Source of the DNA: Mycobacterium sp. 050128
GTDB taxonomy: Bacteria > Actinomycetota > Actinomycetes > Mycobacteriales > Mycobacteriaceae
Reading direction: 5' to 3'
Assembly: GCF_036409155.1 (NCBI RefSeq)
Contig: NZ_JAZGLW010000001.1
Span: 1 to 64,000 of the forward strand
Length of the DNA: 64,000 nt
Part shown: positions 33,575-41,497 of the stretch, piece after piece
How positions within the stretch are numbered: the stretch's first letter is position 1
How the letters are laid out: each line of letters starts with the position of its first letter
Program-made: the position numbers and the translations under genes
Notes under the pieces: generated by a model
Seen by the model: only the letters and a program-made list of their open reading frames with translations
The model's database searches: none
Told to the model about the DNA's origin: nothing

Positions 33575-33758
33575 AGCCGACCACGTTACCGGCGCGCTGG
33601 TCGGCGGCGAATGCTCAGGTGGCGACGCGCGGCACTTCGACCACCGGCTGGGGTTCACCGTCTAGCATCGAATCACCATCATGTGCGCCCGCGACTGCGA
33701 CGCCCAGCCCAATCTCAGGCCCTTGCGTCGCAGCCGGGCATGAACAGAAGGCTTGGGT

Positions 33759-35120
33759 ATGCGTCGGTTTCATGTCGCCATCGTCGGCTCCGGACCATCG
33801 GGTTTCTTCGCCGCAGCATCTTTGCTGAAGGCCGCCGATACCTCCGATGAGATCGATGTCGCGGTCGACATGCTCGAGATGTTGCCGACACCGTGGGGAC
33901 TGGTGCGCTCCGGCGTGGCACCCGACCATCCCAAGATCAAGTCGATCAGCAAGCAGTTCGAAAAGATCGCCGGCGATCCCCGCTTCCGGTTCTTCGGCAA
34001 CGTGGCGGTGGGTGAGCACGTGGCTCCCGCCGAACTAGGCGAGCGCTACCACGCCGTGATTTATGCGATCGGGGCGCAATCGGATCGCTCGTTGAAGATT
34101 CCCGGCGAAGACTTGGCGGGCAGCATGGCCGCCGTCGAATTCGTGGGCTGGTACAACGCCCATCCACACTTCGAGAGCGCGACCCCGGATCTGTCCGGGG
34201 CCCGTGCCGTCGTGATTGGCAACGGCAACGTGGCCCTCGACGTCGCCCGCATCCTGATCACCGACCCCGGCGCGCTGGCCGAGACCGATATCGCCGATCA
34301 CGCGCTGGAATCCCTGCGCCCATGCGGTGTGGAAGAAGTGGTGATCGTCGGCCGACGCGGTCCCTTGGAGGCCGCGTTCACCACGCTGGAATTGCGCGAG
34401 CTGGCCGACCTCGACGGGGTCGACGTCATCGTCGATCCCGCGCAGCTGGAGGGCATCAGCGATGAGGATGCGGAGGCCGCCGGCAAGACCACGAAACAGA
34501 ACATCAAGGTGCTGCGCGACTACGCCAACCGCGAACCCCGCCCGGGACACCGGCGCATGGTGTTCCGGTTCCTGACCTCTCCGATCGAGATCAAGGGCGA
34601 CGACAAGGTGGAGGGAATCGTCCTTGGCCGCAACGAGTTGGTCGCCGACCAGAGCGGGCGGGTATCGGCCAAGGACACCGGGGAGCGCGAGGAGCTGCCG
34701 GCTCAGCTGGTGGTGCGCTCGGTCGGATATCGCGGCATGCCCACCCCGGGGCTGCCCTTTGACGACAAGACCGCGACCATCCCCAACACCAACGGCCGGG
34801 TCGAGGGCAGCCGCAATGAATACGTGGTCGGCTGGATCAAGCGGGGGCCGACCGGCGTCATCGGCACCAATAAGAAGGACTCTCAAGACACCGTCGACAC
34901 CGTGATCACGGATCTGACCGGCGCCGACGAACTGTCCGCATTCCCGGATGACCATGCCGAGAAATTGGCCGACTGGCTGGCCTCGCGCCAACCGAAGCTG
35001 GTCACCTCGGCCCATTGGGACATGATCGATGCCCATGAGCGTGCGGCCGGCGAGCCGCACGGGCGTCCCCGCGTCAAACTGCCGAACCTCGTCGAGCTGC
35101 TGCGCATCGGCCACGGCTGA
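33759..35120 (+). CDS. fprA: NADPH:ferredoxin/adrenodoxin reductase FprA
   Basis: A 453-residue adrenodoxin-reductase-type flavoprotein. The FAD site is VAIVGSGPSGFFAAASLL near the N-terminus; VVIGNGNVALDVARIL is the NADP Rossmann motif; VVIVGRRGPLEAAFTTLELREL and GWIKRGPTGVIGTNKKD are the conserved NADP and C-terminal FAD segments. It passes electrons from NADPH to ferredoxins and P450s. ATG 33759 has GAAGG 8 bp upstream, and an in-frame TTG lies two codons earlier. It is divergent from prfB, matching H37Rv order. Confidence 0.96.
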   Translation: MRRFHVAIVGSGPSGFFAAASLLKAADTSDEIDVAVDMLEMLPTPWGLVRSGVAPDHPKIKSISKQFEKIAGDPRFRFFGNVAVGEHVAPAELGERYHAVIYAIGAQSDRSLKIPGEDLAGSMAAVEFVGWYNAHPHFESATPDLSGARAVVIGNGNVALDVARILITDPGALAETDIADHALESLRPCGVEEVVIVGRRGPLEAAFTTLELRELADLDGVDVIVDPAQLEGISDEDAEAAGKTTKQNIKVLRDYANREPRPGHRRMVFRFLTSPIEIKGDDKVEGIVLGRNELVADQSGRVSAKDTGEREELPAQLVVRSVGYRGMPTPGLPFDDKTATIPNTNGRVEGSRNEYVVGWIKRGPTGVIGTNKKDSQDTVDTVITDLTGADELSAFPDDHAEKLADWLASRQPKLVTSAHWDMIDAHERAAGEPHGRPRVKLPNLVELLRIGHG

Positions 35121-35158
35121 TCGCGTACTGACGCAATCACGTTGGGGCTGGGCTCGAT

Positions 35159-35362
35159 TCAGCGCCTGAGGACGACGAGGCCTGCGCCGACGAGCAACAG
35201 GACGATGGCGCTGGCGATGGCCCACCCACCGCCGGCGAGCCACCAGATGACGCCCACCAGCGCGAGCGCGGGCGACACCGCGAAGAGCACCAAGACCGGG
35301 TGCTGCCGGATCACCTCAAGTGCACTTTTCGCCCGGATCGGGTCGATGTCTTTGCCCGCCAT
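35159..35362 (-). CDS. Small two-helix membrane protein
   Basis: A 67-residue protein with a short polar start (MAGKDIDPIRAKSALEVIRQ) and two transmembrane helices (VLVLFAVSPALALVGVIWWL and IASAIVLLLVGAGLVVL), ending in RR. I do not recognise a family. A clean hairpin topology supports a real gene, although the ribosome-binding site is weak. It lies 83 bp downstream of another small membrane protein gene on the same strand. Confidence 0.6.
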   Translation of the reverse strand: MAGKDIDPIRAKSALEVIRQHPVLVLFAVSPALALVGVIWWLAGGGWAIASAIVLLLVGAGLVVLRR

Positions 35363-35445
35363 GGCTAAAGAATGCCATCCCACAACCACAATGCAAGAGC
35401 TGAACGGACGCGGCGCCGACTTGGTACCACAAGCGATTTCGCCAA

Positions 35446-35781
35446 CTAGCCGGCGCCCGCGGGCGATTCGGGCGGAGCGAACCTCCAGTTGTCCGGATTC
35501 TTCGAGGAATACACCACCTCGTGTAGTTCGCCCATGCTCGGCCATTGGTCGACGTCGACCACCATCCGCCAATAGACGGGATACTCGTTGACGGTGGGTC
35601 CGTTGATCACACCGGCAATGGTGACGTACTGCTCGCCGGTGACGTCGGGCCGCGGGCTCACCCCGGTCACCAACAACGTGCCCCCGAGTAGCTCACCACG
35701 CGGGCCGCGCGGGATGAAGCGCTGAGCGAGAAATCCCCCCAGTACCGCGACGACCAGAAGTAACAGCGCGAATTCCCACAC
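35446..35781 (-). CDS. Single-pass membrane protein of unknown function
   Basis: A 111-residue protein beginning at GTG 35781. The N-terminal helix EFALLLLVVAVLGGFLA anchors an extracytoplasmic ~90-residue domain with beta-strand character (EQYVTIAGVINGPTVNEYPV, YWRMVVDVDQWPSMG). The W-R-M-V-V and Tyr/Trp pattern resembles small mycobacterial envelope proteins, but I cannot name the family. It is divergent from the Rv3129-like gene. Confidence 0.7.
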   Translation of the reverse strand: MWEFALLLLVVAVLGGFLAQRFIPRGPRGELLGGTLLVTGVSPRPDVTGEQYVTIAGVINGPTVNEYPVYWRMVVDVDQWPSMGELHEVVYSSKNPDNWRFAPPESPAGAG

Positions 35782-35826
35782 GTCGCCATGGTAGGACGCC
35801 CGACGCGATGTACGGTCGAATTGACC

Positions 35827-35846
35827 TAGGACCCTACTGTCCCACG
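35827..35846. promoter_or_regulatory. Weak candidate DosR box upstream of the Rv3129-like gene
   Basis: The sequence TAGGACCCTACTGTCCCACG matches the DosR consensus at about 11 of 20 positions, with an intact GTCCC right half-site. It lies ~54 bp upstream of the ATG. It is weak on its own; the support is that Rv3129, the apparent ortholog, is a DosR-regulon gene in M. tuberculosis. Confidence 0.25.
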
Positions 35847-35899
35847 CGGATTCGCCGTAGCGTCGTGGGTACCGGTGCGCCCAAGGAAAGGTGAGGTCG

Positions 35900-36328
35900 A
35901 TGACTGATGAGCCCGCGGTCGTTTTGTCGGAAGACGAGAGTTGGCGCAGGTTGGGCGGCGTCGCCTTGGGCCGGCTGGTGACCAGTTTCGCCGGCGAACC
36001 CGAGATCTTCCCGGTGAACTATGCGGTGCAAGACCGAACGGTGCTGTTCCGCACCGCCGAGGGCACCAAGTTGTTTTCCGCCGTGGGGAACAGCGTGGTG
36101 GTGTTCGAGGCCGACGACCACGACGTCGCCGAAGGCTGGAGCGTGATCGTCCGGGGCCGTGCTCGAGTGCTGAAGACCGCGGCGGACATCGAGCAAGCCG
36201 ACCGCGCCCAGTTGATGCCGTGGACGGCGACCGTAAAGAAGCATTACGTCCGGGTGACCCCGACCGATATAACGGGCCGCCACTTCACATTTGGACCGGA
36301 ACCGGATCCGCACGCATCGTTTGCCTGA
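35900..36328 (+). CDS. Pyridoxamine-5'-phosphate-oxidase-like split-barrel protein (Rv3129-like)
   Basis: A 142-residue split-barrel protein of the PNPOx-like group, with SWRRLGGVALGRLVTSFAGEP, then EIFPVNYAVQDRTVLFRTAE and FEADDHDVAEGWSVIVRGRA. The last two segments match Rv3129 as I remember it, a DosR-regulon protein annotated as only ~110 residues; the form here has a complete N-terminal strand set. Such proteins bind FMN, F420 or haem and often act in detoxification. ATG 35900 is preceded by AAAGGTGAGG. Confidence 0.8.
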   Translation: MTDEPAVVLSEDESWRRLGGVALGRLVTSFAGEPEIFPVNYAVQDRTVLFRTAEGTKLFSAVGNSVVVFEADDHDVAEGWSVIVRGRARVLKTAADIEQADRAQLMPWTATVKKHYVRVTPTDITGRHFTFGPEPDPHASFA

Positions 36329-36595
36329 CGCGGCCGGCCGCGGGCGGCGCGTCGAGCTCGTGTGCGTCAACACGGGTCAGCCAACGTTCGAAATGCCTGC
36401 CGGACAATGGAATTCGAATTGGCCCGAAGTGCCTGTCCCCCAGGTGTATTGGTTACGAGCCGGCGTGGTCTTTCCCCTCGCGGTCGACATCGTCGCGCCA
36501 TTTCTGCGCAAGCGCCGAGGCCTTGCGGGCTGTCGTCGACAGCTTCAATCACCGGGGATGACGGACGCCGGCTGGCCCGTGGTAGGACTGCTGGC

Positions 36596-37378
36596 ATGAG
36601 TCAGGATGATCTCGCATTGGCGATGACGCTTGCCGACCGTGCGGACAGACTGACTCGCGATCGGTTCGGCGCCCTGGACCTGCGCGTCGACACCAAACCG
36701 GACCTGACCCCGGTGACCGACGCCGATCGGGCGGTTGAAGCTGAAGTCCGCGAGGTGCTGGCCCGCGAGCGACCCGACGACAGCGTCGTCGGCGAGGAAT
36801 TCGGCGGGACAACCAGCTTCACCGGCCGGCAATGGATCGTCGACCCGATCGACGGCACCAAGAATTTCGTGCGCGGGGTTCCGGTGTGGGCCAGCCTGAT
36901 CGCACTGCTTGACGACGGCGTGCCCGTGGTCGGTGTCGTGAGCGCGCCGGCGCTGCAACGACGGTGGTGGGCATCCCGCGGCCAAGGCGCCTTCGTCTCG
37001 GTCGACGGCGCACCGTCGCGGCGTTTGTCGGTTTCCTCAGTGGCACAGCTGGATTCGGCGAGCCTGTCGTTTTCCAGCCTGTCGGGTTGGGCCGAACGCG
37101 GCCTGCGGGACCATCTCATCGAGCTGACCGACGCCGTGTGGCGGGTGCGTGCGTATGGCGATTTCTTCTCGTATTGCCTACTCGCCGAGGGCGCGGTGGA
37201 TATCGCGGCCGAACCGGAAGTCTCGGTGTGGGATCTGGCAGCACTCGACATCCTGGTGCGCGAGGCCGGCGGGACATTCACCGGCCTGGACGGCATCGCG
37301 GGCCCTCATCGCGGCGATGCCGTGGCCACAAACGGCCTGTTGCACGAGCGCGTACTGCGCAGCCTCGGTGTGAAGTAG
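36596..37378 (+). CDS. hisN: Histidinol-phosphate phosphatase (inositol-monophosphatase fold)
   Basis: A 260-residue IMPase-fold phosphatase matching Rv3137 in length and position. The metal ligands are E67 (VVGEEFGG), D83 and D86 ([12 protein letters not shown]) and a C-terminal Asp in [17 protein letters not shown]. It catalyses the histidinol-phosphate to histidinol step of histidine synthesis; the family is promiscuous, so inositol phosphate activity is possible. The remaining his genes are elsewhere. It is followed by fadE24 after 77 bp that contain a palindrome. Confidence 0.92.
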   Translation: MSQDDLALAMTLADRADRLTRDRFGALDLRVDTKPDLTPVTDADRAVEAEVREVLARERPDDSVVGEEFGGTTSFTGRQWIVDPIDGTKNFVRGVPVWASLIALLDDGVPVVGVVSAPALQRRWWASRGQGAFVSVDGAPSRRLSVSSVAQLDSASLSFSSLSGWAERGLRDHLIELTDAVWRVRAYGDFFSYCLLAEGAVDIAAEPEVSVWDLAALDILVREAGGTFTGLDGIAGPHRGDAVATNGLLHERVLRSLGVK

Positions 37379-37393
37379 TTAACAAGCGCTCTT

Positions 37394-37415
37394 TATCTTA
37401 CTCCGGAGTAAGATA
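37394..37415. promoter_or_regulatory. 22-bp perfect palindrome upstream of fadE24
   Basis: An uninterrupted inverted repeat with 11-bp arms, left arm TATCTTACTCC, right arm GGAGTAAGATA, centred 51 bp before the fadE24 ATG. TAAGAT within the right arm could serve as a -10 element, so a bound repressor would block the promoter. The arrangement is typical of a TetR-family site controlling beta-oxidation genes; the regulator is not in the immediate neighbourhood. Confidence 0.7.
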
Positions 37416-37455
37416 GCCTCTTGACTGCATCGCCCCAACTACAGAGGCTGCTGAA

Positions 37456-38853
37456 ATGACGGACACTGTCTCCGGTTCAAATACCTCCCGTCCACGCGGA
37501 AAACGGCGCGGCCGCAAGACCGGCGTCGGGATGCAACCGCACCGCCGCACCGGGATCGACATCACCCTGGCGCTGCTCACCCCGCTCGTCGGCCAGGATT
37601 TTCTGGACAAATACCACCTGCGCGACCCGATGAACCGGGGCCTGCGCTACGGCACCAAGACGATCTTTTCCACCGCCGGAGCCGCTTCACGCCAGTTCAA
37701 GCGGGTTCAGAACCTGCGCAGTGGACCCACCCGGCTGAAGTCCAGCGGCCAGGACTACTACGACCTGCGGCCCGACGACGAACAGAAGATGATCGTCGAG
37801 ACCCTCGAGGAATTCGCCGAAGAGGTACTGCGGCCCGCCGCACCCGAGGCCGACGAGGCGGCGAGCTACCCGCCTGACTTGATGGCCAAGGCGGCCGAAC
37901 TCGGCATCACCGCGATCAACATCCCCGAGGACTTCGACGGCATTGCCGCCCACCGCTCCAGCGTCACCAACGTGCTGGTGGCCGAGGCGTTGGCCTACGG
38001 CGACATGGGGTTGGCACTGCCCATCCTGGCCCCGGGCGGCGTGGCAGCCGCGTTGACCCACTGGGGCAGCGCGGACCAGCAGGCCACCTATCTACCCGAG
38101 TTCGCCGGCGAGAATGTCCCGCAGGCCTGCGTGGCAATCGCCGAACCGCAACCGCTGTTCGACCCCACCCGGTTGAAGGCCACGGCGGTGCGCACACCGA
38201 GCGGGTATCGCCTCGACGGTGTGAAGTCGTTGGTCCCGGCCGCGGCCGATGCCGAGCTGTTCATCGTCGGCGCACAACTGAATGGCAAGCCCGCACTGTT
38301 CATCGTCGAATCGGGCGCCAAAGGCCTTAGCGTCAAGCCGGATCCGAGTATGGGGATCCGGGCCGCCGCGTTGGGTCAGCTCGAGCTCTCCGGCGTGACC
38401 GTGCCGATAAATGCCCGCCTCGGCGAGGACGAAGCCACCGTTGAGGACTACTCCGAGGCGATCGCACTGTCCCGGCTGGGCTGGGCGGCGCTGGCCGTCG
38501 GCACCTCGCACGCGGTCCTCGACTACGTCATCCCGTATGTGAAGGAGCGCCAGGCATTCGGCGAGCCCGTCGCCCGTCGTCAGGCCGTGGCGTTCATGTG
38601 CGCGAACATCGCGATCGAGCTGGACGGGCTGCGGCTGATCACCTGGCGCGGCGCCGCGCGTGCCGAACAAGGCCTTCCGTTCATCCGCGAAGCCGCGCTG
38701 GCGAGGCGGATCGGCGCCGACAAGGGCATGCAAATCGGACTGGACGGCGTGCAACTTCTCGGTGGCCACGGCTACACGAAAGAACACCCCGTCGAACGCT
38801 GGTACCGCGACCTGCGGGCCATCGGCGTCGCCGAGGGCGTCGTCGTTATCTAA
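37456..38853 (+). CDS. fadE24: Acyl-CoA dehydrogenase FadE24
   Basis: A 465-residue ACAD-family protein with a basic ~60-residue N-terminal extension (RPRGKRRGRKTG). The core includes EFAEEVLRPAAPEADEA, ITAINIPEDFDG, ACVAIAEPQPLFDP and GVQLLGGHGYTKEHPVERWY at the C-terminal helix. Length and order match Rv3139. Together with FadE23 it should make an alpha2-beta2-type heteromeric dehydrogenase, as many actinobacterial paired FadEs do. The segment where a catalytic Glu is usual near the end reads RDLRAIGVAEG. A strong palindrome lies upstream. Confidence 0.93.
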   Translation: MTDTVSGSNTSRPRGKRRGRKTGVGMQPHRRTGIDITLALLTPLVGQDFLDKYHLRDPMNRGLRYGTKTIFSTAGAASRQFKRVQNLRSGPTRLKSSGQDYYDLRPDDEQKMIVETLEEFAEEVLRPAAPEADEAASYPPDLMAKAAELGITAINIPEDFDGIAAHRSSVTNVLVAEALAYGDMGLALPILAPGGVAAALTHWGSADQQATYLPEFAGENVPQACVAIAEPQPLFDPTRLKATAVRTPSGYRLDGVKSLVPAAADAELFIVGAQLNGKPALFIVESGAKGLSVKPDPSMGIRAAALGQLELSGVTVPINARLGEDEATVEDYSEAIALSRLGWAALAVGTSHAVLDYVIPYVKERQAFGEPVARRQAVAFMCANIAIELDGLRLITWRGAARAEQGLPFIREAALARRIGADKGMQIGLDGVQLLGGHGYTKEHPVERWYRDLRAIGVAEGVVVI

Positions 38854-38878
38854 GTCGTCACCTAGCGAAAGATCAATC

Positions 38879-40087
38879 ATGGCAATCAATCTGGAACTGC
38901 CCCGCAAGATGCAAGCGGTGATCGACAAGGCCCATCAGGCCGGCGCGGAGATGATGCGACCGATCGCCCGCAAGTACGACGACCATGAGCACGCCTACCC
39001 GGTGGAACTGGACACGTTGGCCAGTCTGTTCTCCGGCGCTGCTGAATCCAATGCCATGGGACTCGCCGGGGCCGAGGCGTTCCGCAGCAGCGAGAGCAAG
39101 GAAGAGAACCGCAACGGCTCCAACATGGCCGCGGTGCTGCAGACACTCGAGGCCAGTTGGGGCGACGCGGCGATGATGCTGTCGATTCCCTATCAAGGCC
39201 TGGGCAACGCTGCGATCAGTGGCGTTGCCACCGACGAACAGCTGAACCGGCTGGGCCGGGTGTGGGCGGCGATGGCGATCACCGAACCGAGCTTTGGATC
39301 CGACTCGGCGGCCGTATCGACGACCGCCAAGCTGGACGGTGACGAATACGTGATCAACGGCGAAAAGATCTTCGTCACAGCCGGTTCGCGGGCCACGCAC
39401 ATCGTGGTGTGGGCGACGCTGGACAAGTCGCTGGGCCGTCCGGCGATCAAGTCGTTCATAGTGCCGCGCGAACATCCCGGTGTCAGCGTCGAGCGGCTCG
39501 AGAAGAAGCTCGGCATCAAAGGCTCCGACACCGCGGTGATCCGGTTCGACAACGTGCGGATCCCGAAGGACAACCTGCTGGGCAATCCTGAAATCCAATC
39601 GGGCAAAGGGTTTTCCGGCGTCATGGAGACTTTCGACAACACCAGGCCGGTCGTCGCCGGCATGGCCATCGGCATCGCCCGGGCCGCCCTGGAGGAACTG
39701 CGCAAGATTCTCACCGAGGCCGGAGTGGAGATCTCCTACGACAGGCCCGCGCACGCCCAAAGCGCCGCCGCGGCCGAATTCCTGCGGATGGAGGCCGACT
39801 GGGAGTCCAGCTACCAGCTGACCCTGCGCGCGGCGTGGCAGGCCGACAACAAGATTCCCAACTCCAAAGAAGCATCGATGGCTAAGGCCAAGGCAGGCCG
39901 GGTGGGCACCGACGTCACCCTGAAAGCGGTCGAATTAGCCGGCACCGCAGGCTATTCGGAGCAGATGCTGTTGGAGAAGTGGGCACGTGACTCTAAGATC
40001 ATGGACATCTTCGAAGGAACCCAGCAGATCCAGCAGCTCGTGGTGGCCCGCCGGCTGCTCGGCCTGTCCTCCTCCGAACTCAAGTAG
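38879..40087 (+). CDS. fadE23: Acyl-CoA dehydrogenase FadE23
   Basis: A 402-residue ACAD-fold subunit matching Rv3140. Recognisable parts are AMAITEPSFGSDSAAVSTTA (flavin/substrate region), KKLGIKGSDTAVIRFDNVRI, GTAGYSEQMLLEKWARDSKI and IFEGTQQIQQLVVAR with the catalytic-type Glu. It starts 25 bp after fadE24 and is co-transcribed with it, so the two are probably partner subunits. Its stop overlaps by 8 bp, tail to tail, the stop of the GNAT gene on the other strand. Confidence 0.94.
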   Translation: MAINLELPRKMQAVIDKAHQAGAEMMRPIARKYDDHEHAYPVELDTLASLFSGAAESNAMGLAGAEAFRSSESKEENRNGSNMAAVLQTLEASWGDAAMMLSIPYQGLGNAAISGVATDEQLNRLGRVWAAMAITEPSFGSDSAAVSTTAKLDGDEYVINGEKIFVTAGSRATHIVVWATLDKSLGRPAIKSFIVPREHPGVSVERLEKKLGIKGSDTAVIRFDNVRIPKDNLLGNPEIQSGKGFSGVMETFDNTRPVVAGMAIGIARAALEELRKILTEAGVEISYDRPAHAQSAAAAEFLRMEADWESSYQLTLRAAWQADNKIPNSKEASMAKAKAGRVGTDVTLKAVELAGTAGYSEQMLLEKWARDSKIMDIFEGTQQIQQLVVARRLLGLSSSELK

Positions 40088-40610
40088 CGATCGGACGCGG
40101 CGGCGCCGCCTCGGCGTCCGGTCCGAGCAGATCAAGCTGCCACCATTCGACATCGTGCCACGCGTCCAATTTCCACCCCACGCGCCGGTAATAACCAGCC
40201 GGGGCAAACCCGAACGCCGCGTGCAGCGCATTGCTGGCCTCGTTGGGTTGCGCGATGCCGGCGAACGCCTGCCGAAAACCGCGCTCTGCCAACCGATGTA
40301 GCAGTTCGGCGTAGAGCAACCTGCCACCGCCGGCGCGTCGCACGTCCTGGGCGAGATAGATGCTCGTCTCGACGGCCCACCGGTAGGCAGCGCGCGGATT
40401 GAACTGTTGCGCATACGCATAGCCCAGGATTTTGCCGTCCGCTTCGAGCACCAGCCATTCGTGCATCGCAAGCGTTTTCACGATGCGCGCCGCCATCTCA
40501 GCCGCCTCCGGCACGTCGGTCTCGAAGGTGATCGCGGTGTCCAGCACGTACGGCCGATATATCTCGGCACACGCCGCCGCGTCGGCCGCGGTCGCGCGTC
40601 GAACCCTCAT
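40080..40610 (-). CDS. GNAT N-acetyltransferase (phosphinothricin/methionine-sulfone acetyltransferase-like)
   Basis: A 176-residue GNAT protein. The start MRVRRATAADAAACAEIYRP is typical of the PAT/MddA/YncA group, followed by TAITFETDVP, the acetyl-CoA pyrophosphate loop region VRRAGGGRLLYAELLHRL and NEASNALHAAFGFAPAGYYRRVGWKLDAWHDVEWW. These enzymes acetylate amino-acid analogues or other small amines. The natural substrate here is unknown and resistance should not be assumed. The start overlaps the aldo-keto reductase stop by one base (TGATG), so the two are co-translated. Confidence 0.85.
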   Translation of the reverse strand: MRVRRATAADAAACAEIYRPYVLDTAITFETDVPEAAEMAARIVKTLAMHEWLVLEADGKILGYAYAQQFNPRAAYRWAVETSIYLAQDVRRAGGGRLLYAELLHRLAERGFRQAFAGIAQPNEASNALHAAFGFAPAGYYRRVGWKLDAWHDVEWWQLDLLGPDAEAAPPRPIAT

Positions 40611-41467
40611 CAGGCAGCGACGGCGTTCAGCTGCTCGCGGGTGTCGTCGTCGAGCTCGATCGAGGCGACGTCGAGGTTCTCCTCGAGATGGCCCAGCGAC
40701 GAGGTACCCGGAATCAACAGCACGTTGGGCGCCACGCCCAGCGTCCATGCCAACGCGACCTGCGCGGGCGTGCGCCCGAGCCGCTGCGCGGCTCTCTGCA
40801 CCAGCTCGTGACTGAGCACCGGGTTCGGCTGCATGAACGCCGCGCCCAACGGGAAGAACGGGACGAACGCGATTCCGCGCCTGGTGCACTCCTCCAGCAC
40901 CGCCGCGGCGTCCCGGCTCACGAGATTGAAAGCGTTTTGCACACAGGCGATCTCGGTGCGCTCCAGCGCGTGCAGCAGGTGCTCGCGGTTGATGTTGCTC
41001 AGCCCGATACCGCCGATCAATCCCTCGTCACGGGCATCGATCATGACCGAGAGCTGCTCGTCGAAAAGCTGGTCCGGGCCGTCGCTTTCGAACAGTCGCA
41101 GATTGACCGCGGCCAATTGGTCGACGCCGAGGCTGCGCAAGTTCGTTTCGATGTCGCGGCGCAGATCCGCCGGCTCTTCGACCGGCAGCCAGGCACCGGC
41201 GTCATCGCGGCGCCCGCCGACCTTACTCACCAATGCCAGATCTTCCGGATACGGGCGCAGCGCTTCGCGGATGAGCTCATTGGCGACATCGGGGCCGTAG
41301 AACTGAGCGGTGTCAATGTGATTCACGCCGCGTTCGACGGCCCGGCGCAACACCGCCAGCGCCTCGTCGCGATCACGCGGCGGCCCCATCACCCCGGGAC
41401 CGGGCAATTGCATAGCCCCGAAGCCGATACGGGCGACCGAATAGCGACCAAGAGGAAAGGCATCCAT
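40610..41467 (-). CDS. Aldo/keto reductase
   Basis: A 285-residue AKR barrel. The catalytic tetrad is D52 and Y57 (IDTAQFYGP), K82 (VSKVGG), and Asn122 (AAVNLRLF) where most AKRs have His, a replacement known from some AKR subfamilies. The NADPH-binding loop is IPGTSSLGHLEENLD. It begins at ATG 41467 and is coupled to the acetyltransferase gene downstream. A general aldehyde-reducing role is likely. Confidence 0.88.
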   Translation of the reverse strand: MDAFPLGRYSVARIGFGAMQLPGPGVMGPPRDRDEALAVLRRAVERGVNHIDTAQFYGPDVANELIREALRPYPEDLALVSKVGGRRDDAGAWLPVEEPADLRRDIETNLRSLGVDQLAAVNLRLFESDGPDQLFDEQLSVMIDARDEGLIGGIGLSNINREHLLHALERTEIACVQNAFNLVSRDAAAVLEECTRRGIAFVPFFPLGAAFMQPNPVLSHELVQRAAQRLGRTPAQVALAWTLGVAPNVLLIPGTSSLGHLEENLDVASIELDDDTREQLNAVAA

Positions 41468-41497
41468 ACGGTGAGGTTAGCGTCGCGCGGGGAGCGC

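Noticed and set aside
36291..36599. Possible small plus-strand gene between the Rv3129-like gene and hisN
   Set aside because: The frame overlaps the end of the upstream gene, has no recognisable domain and no convincing ribosome-binding site; the 267-bp gap is best left as non-coding.
40080..40610. Phosphinothricin resistance gene
   Set aside because: Family similarity alone; such GNATs act on several amino-acid analogues and the context gives no support.
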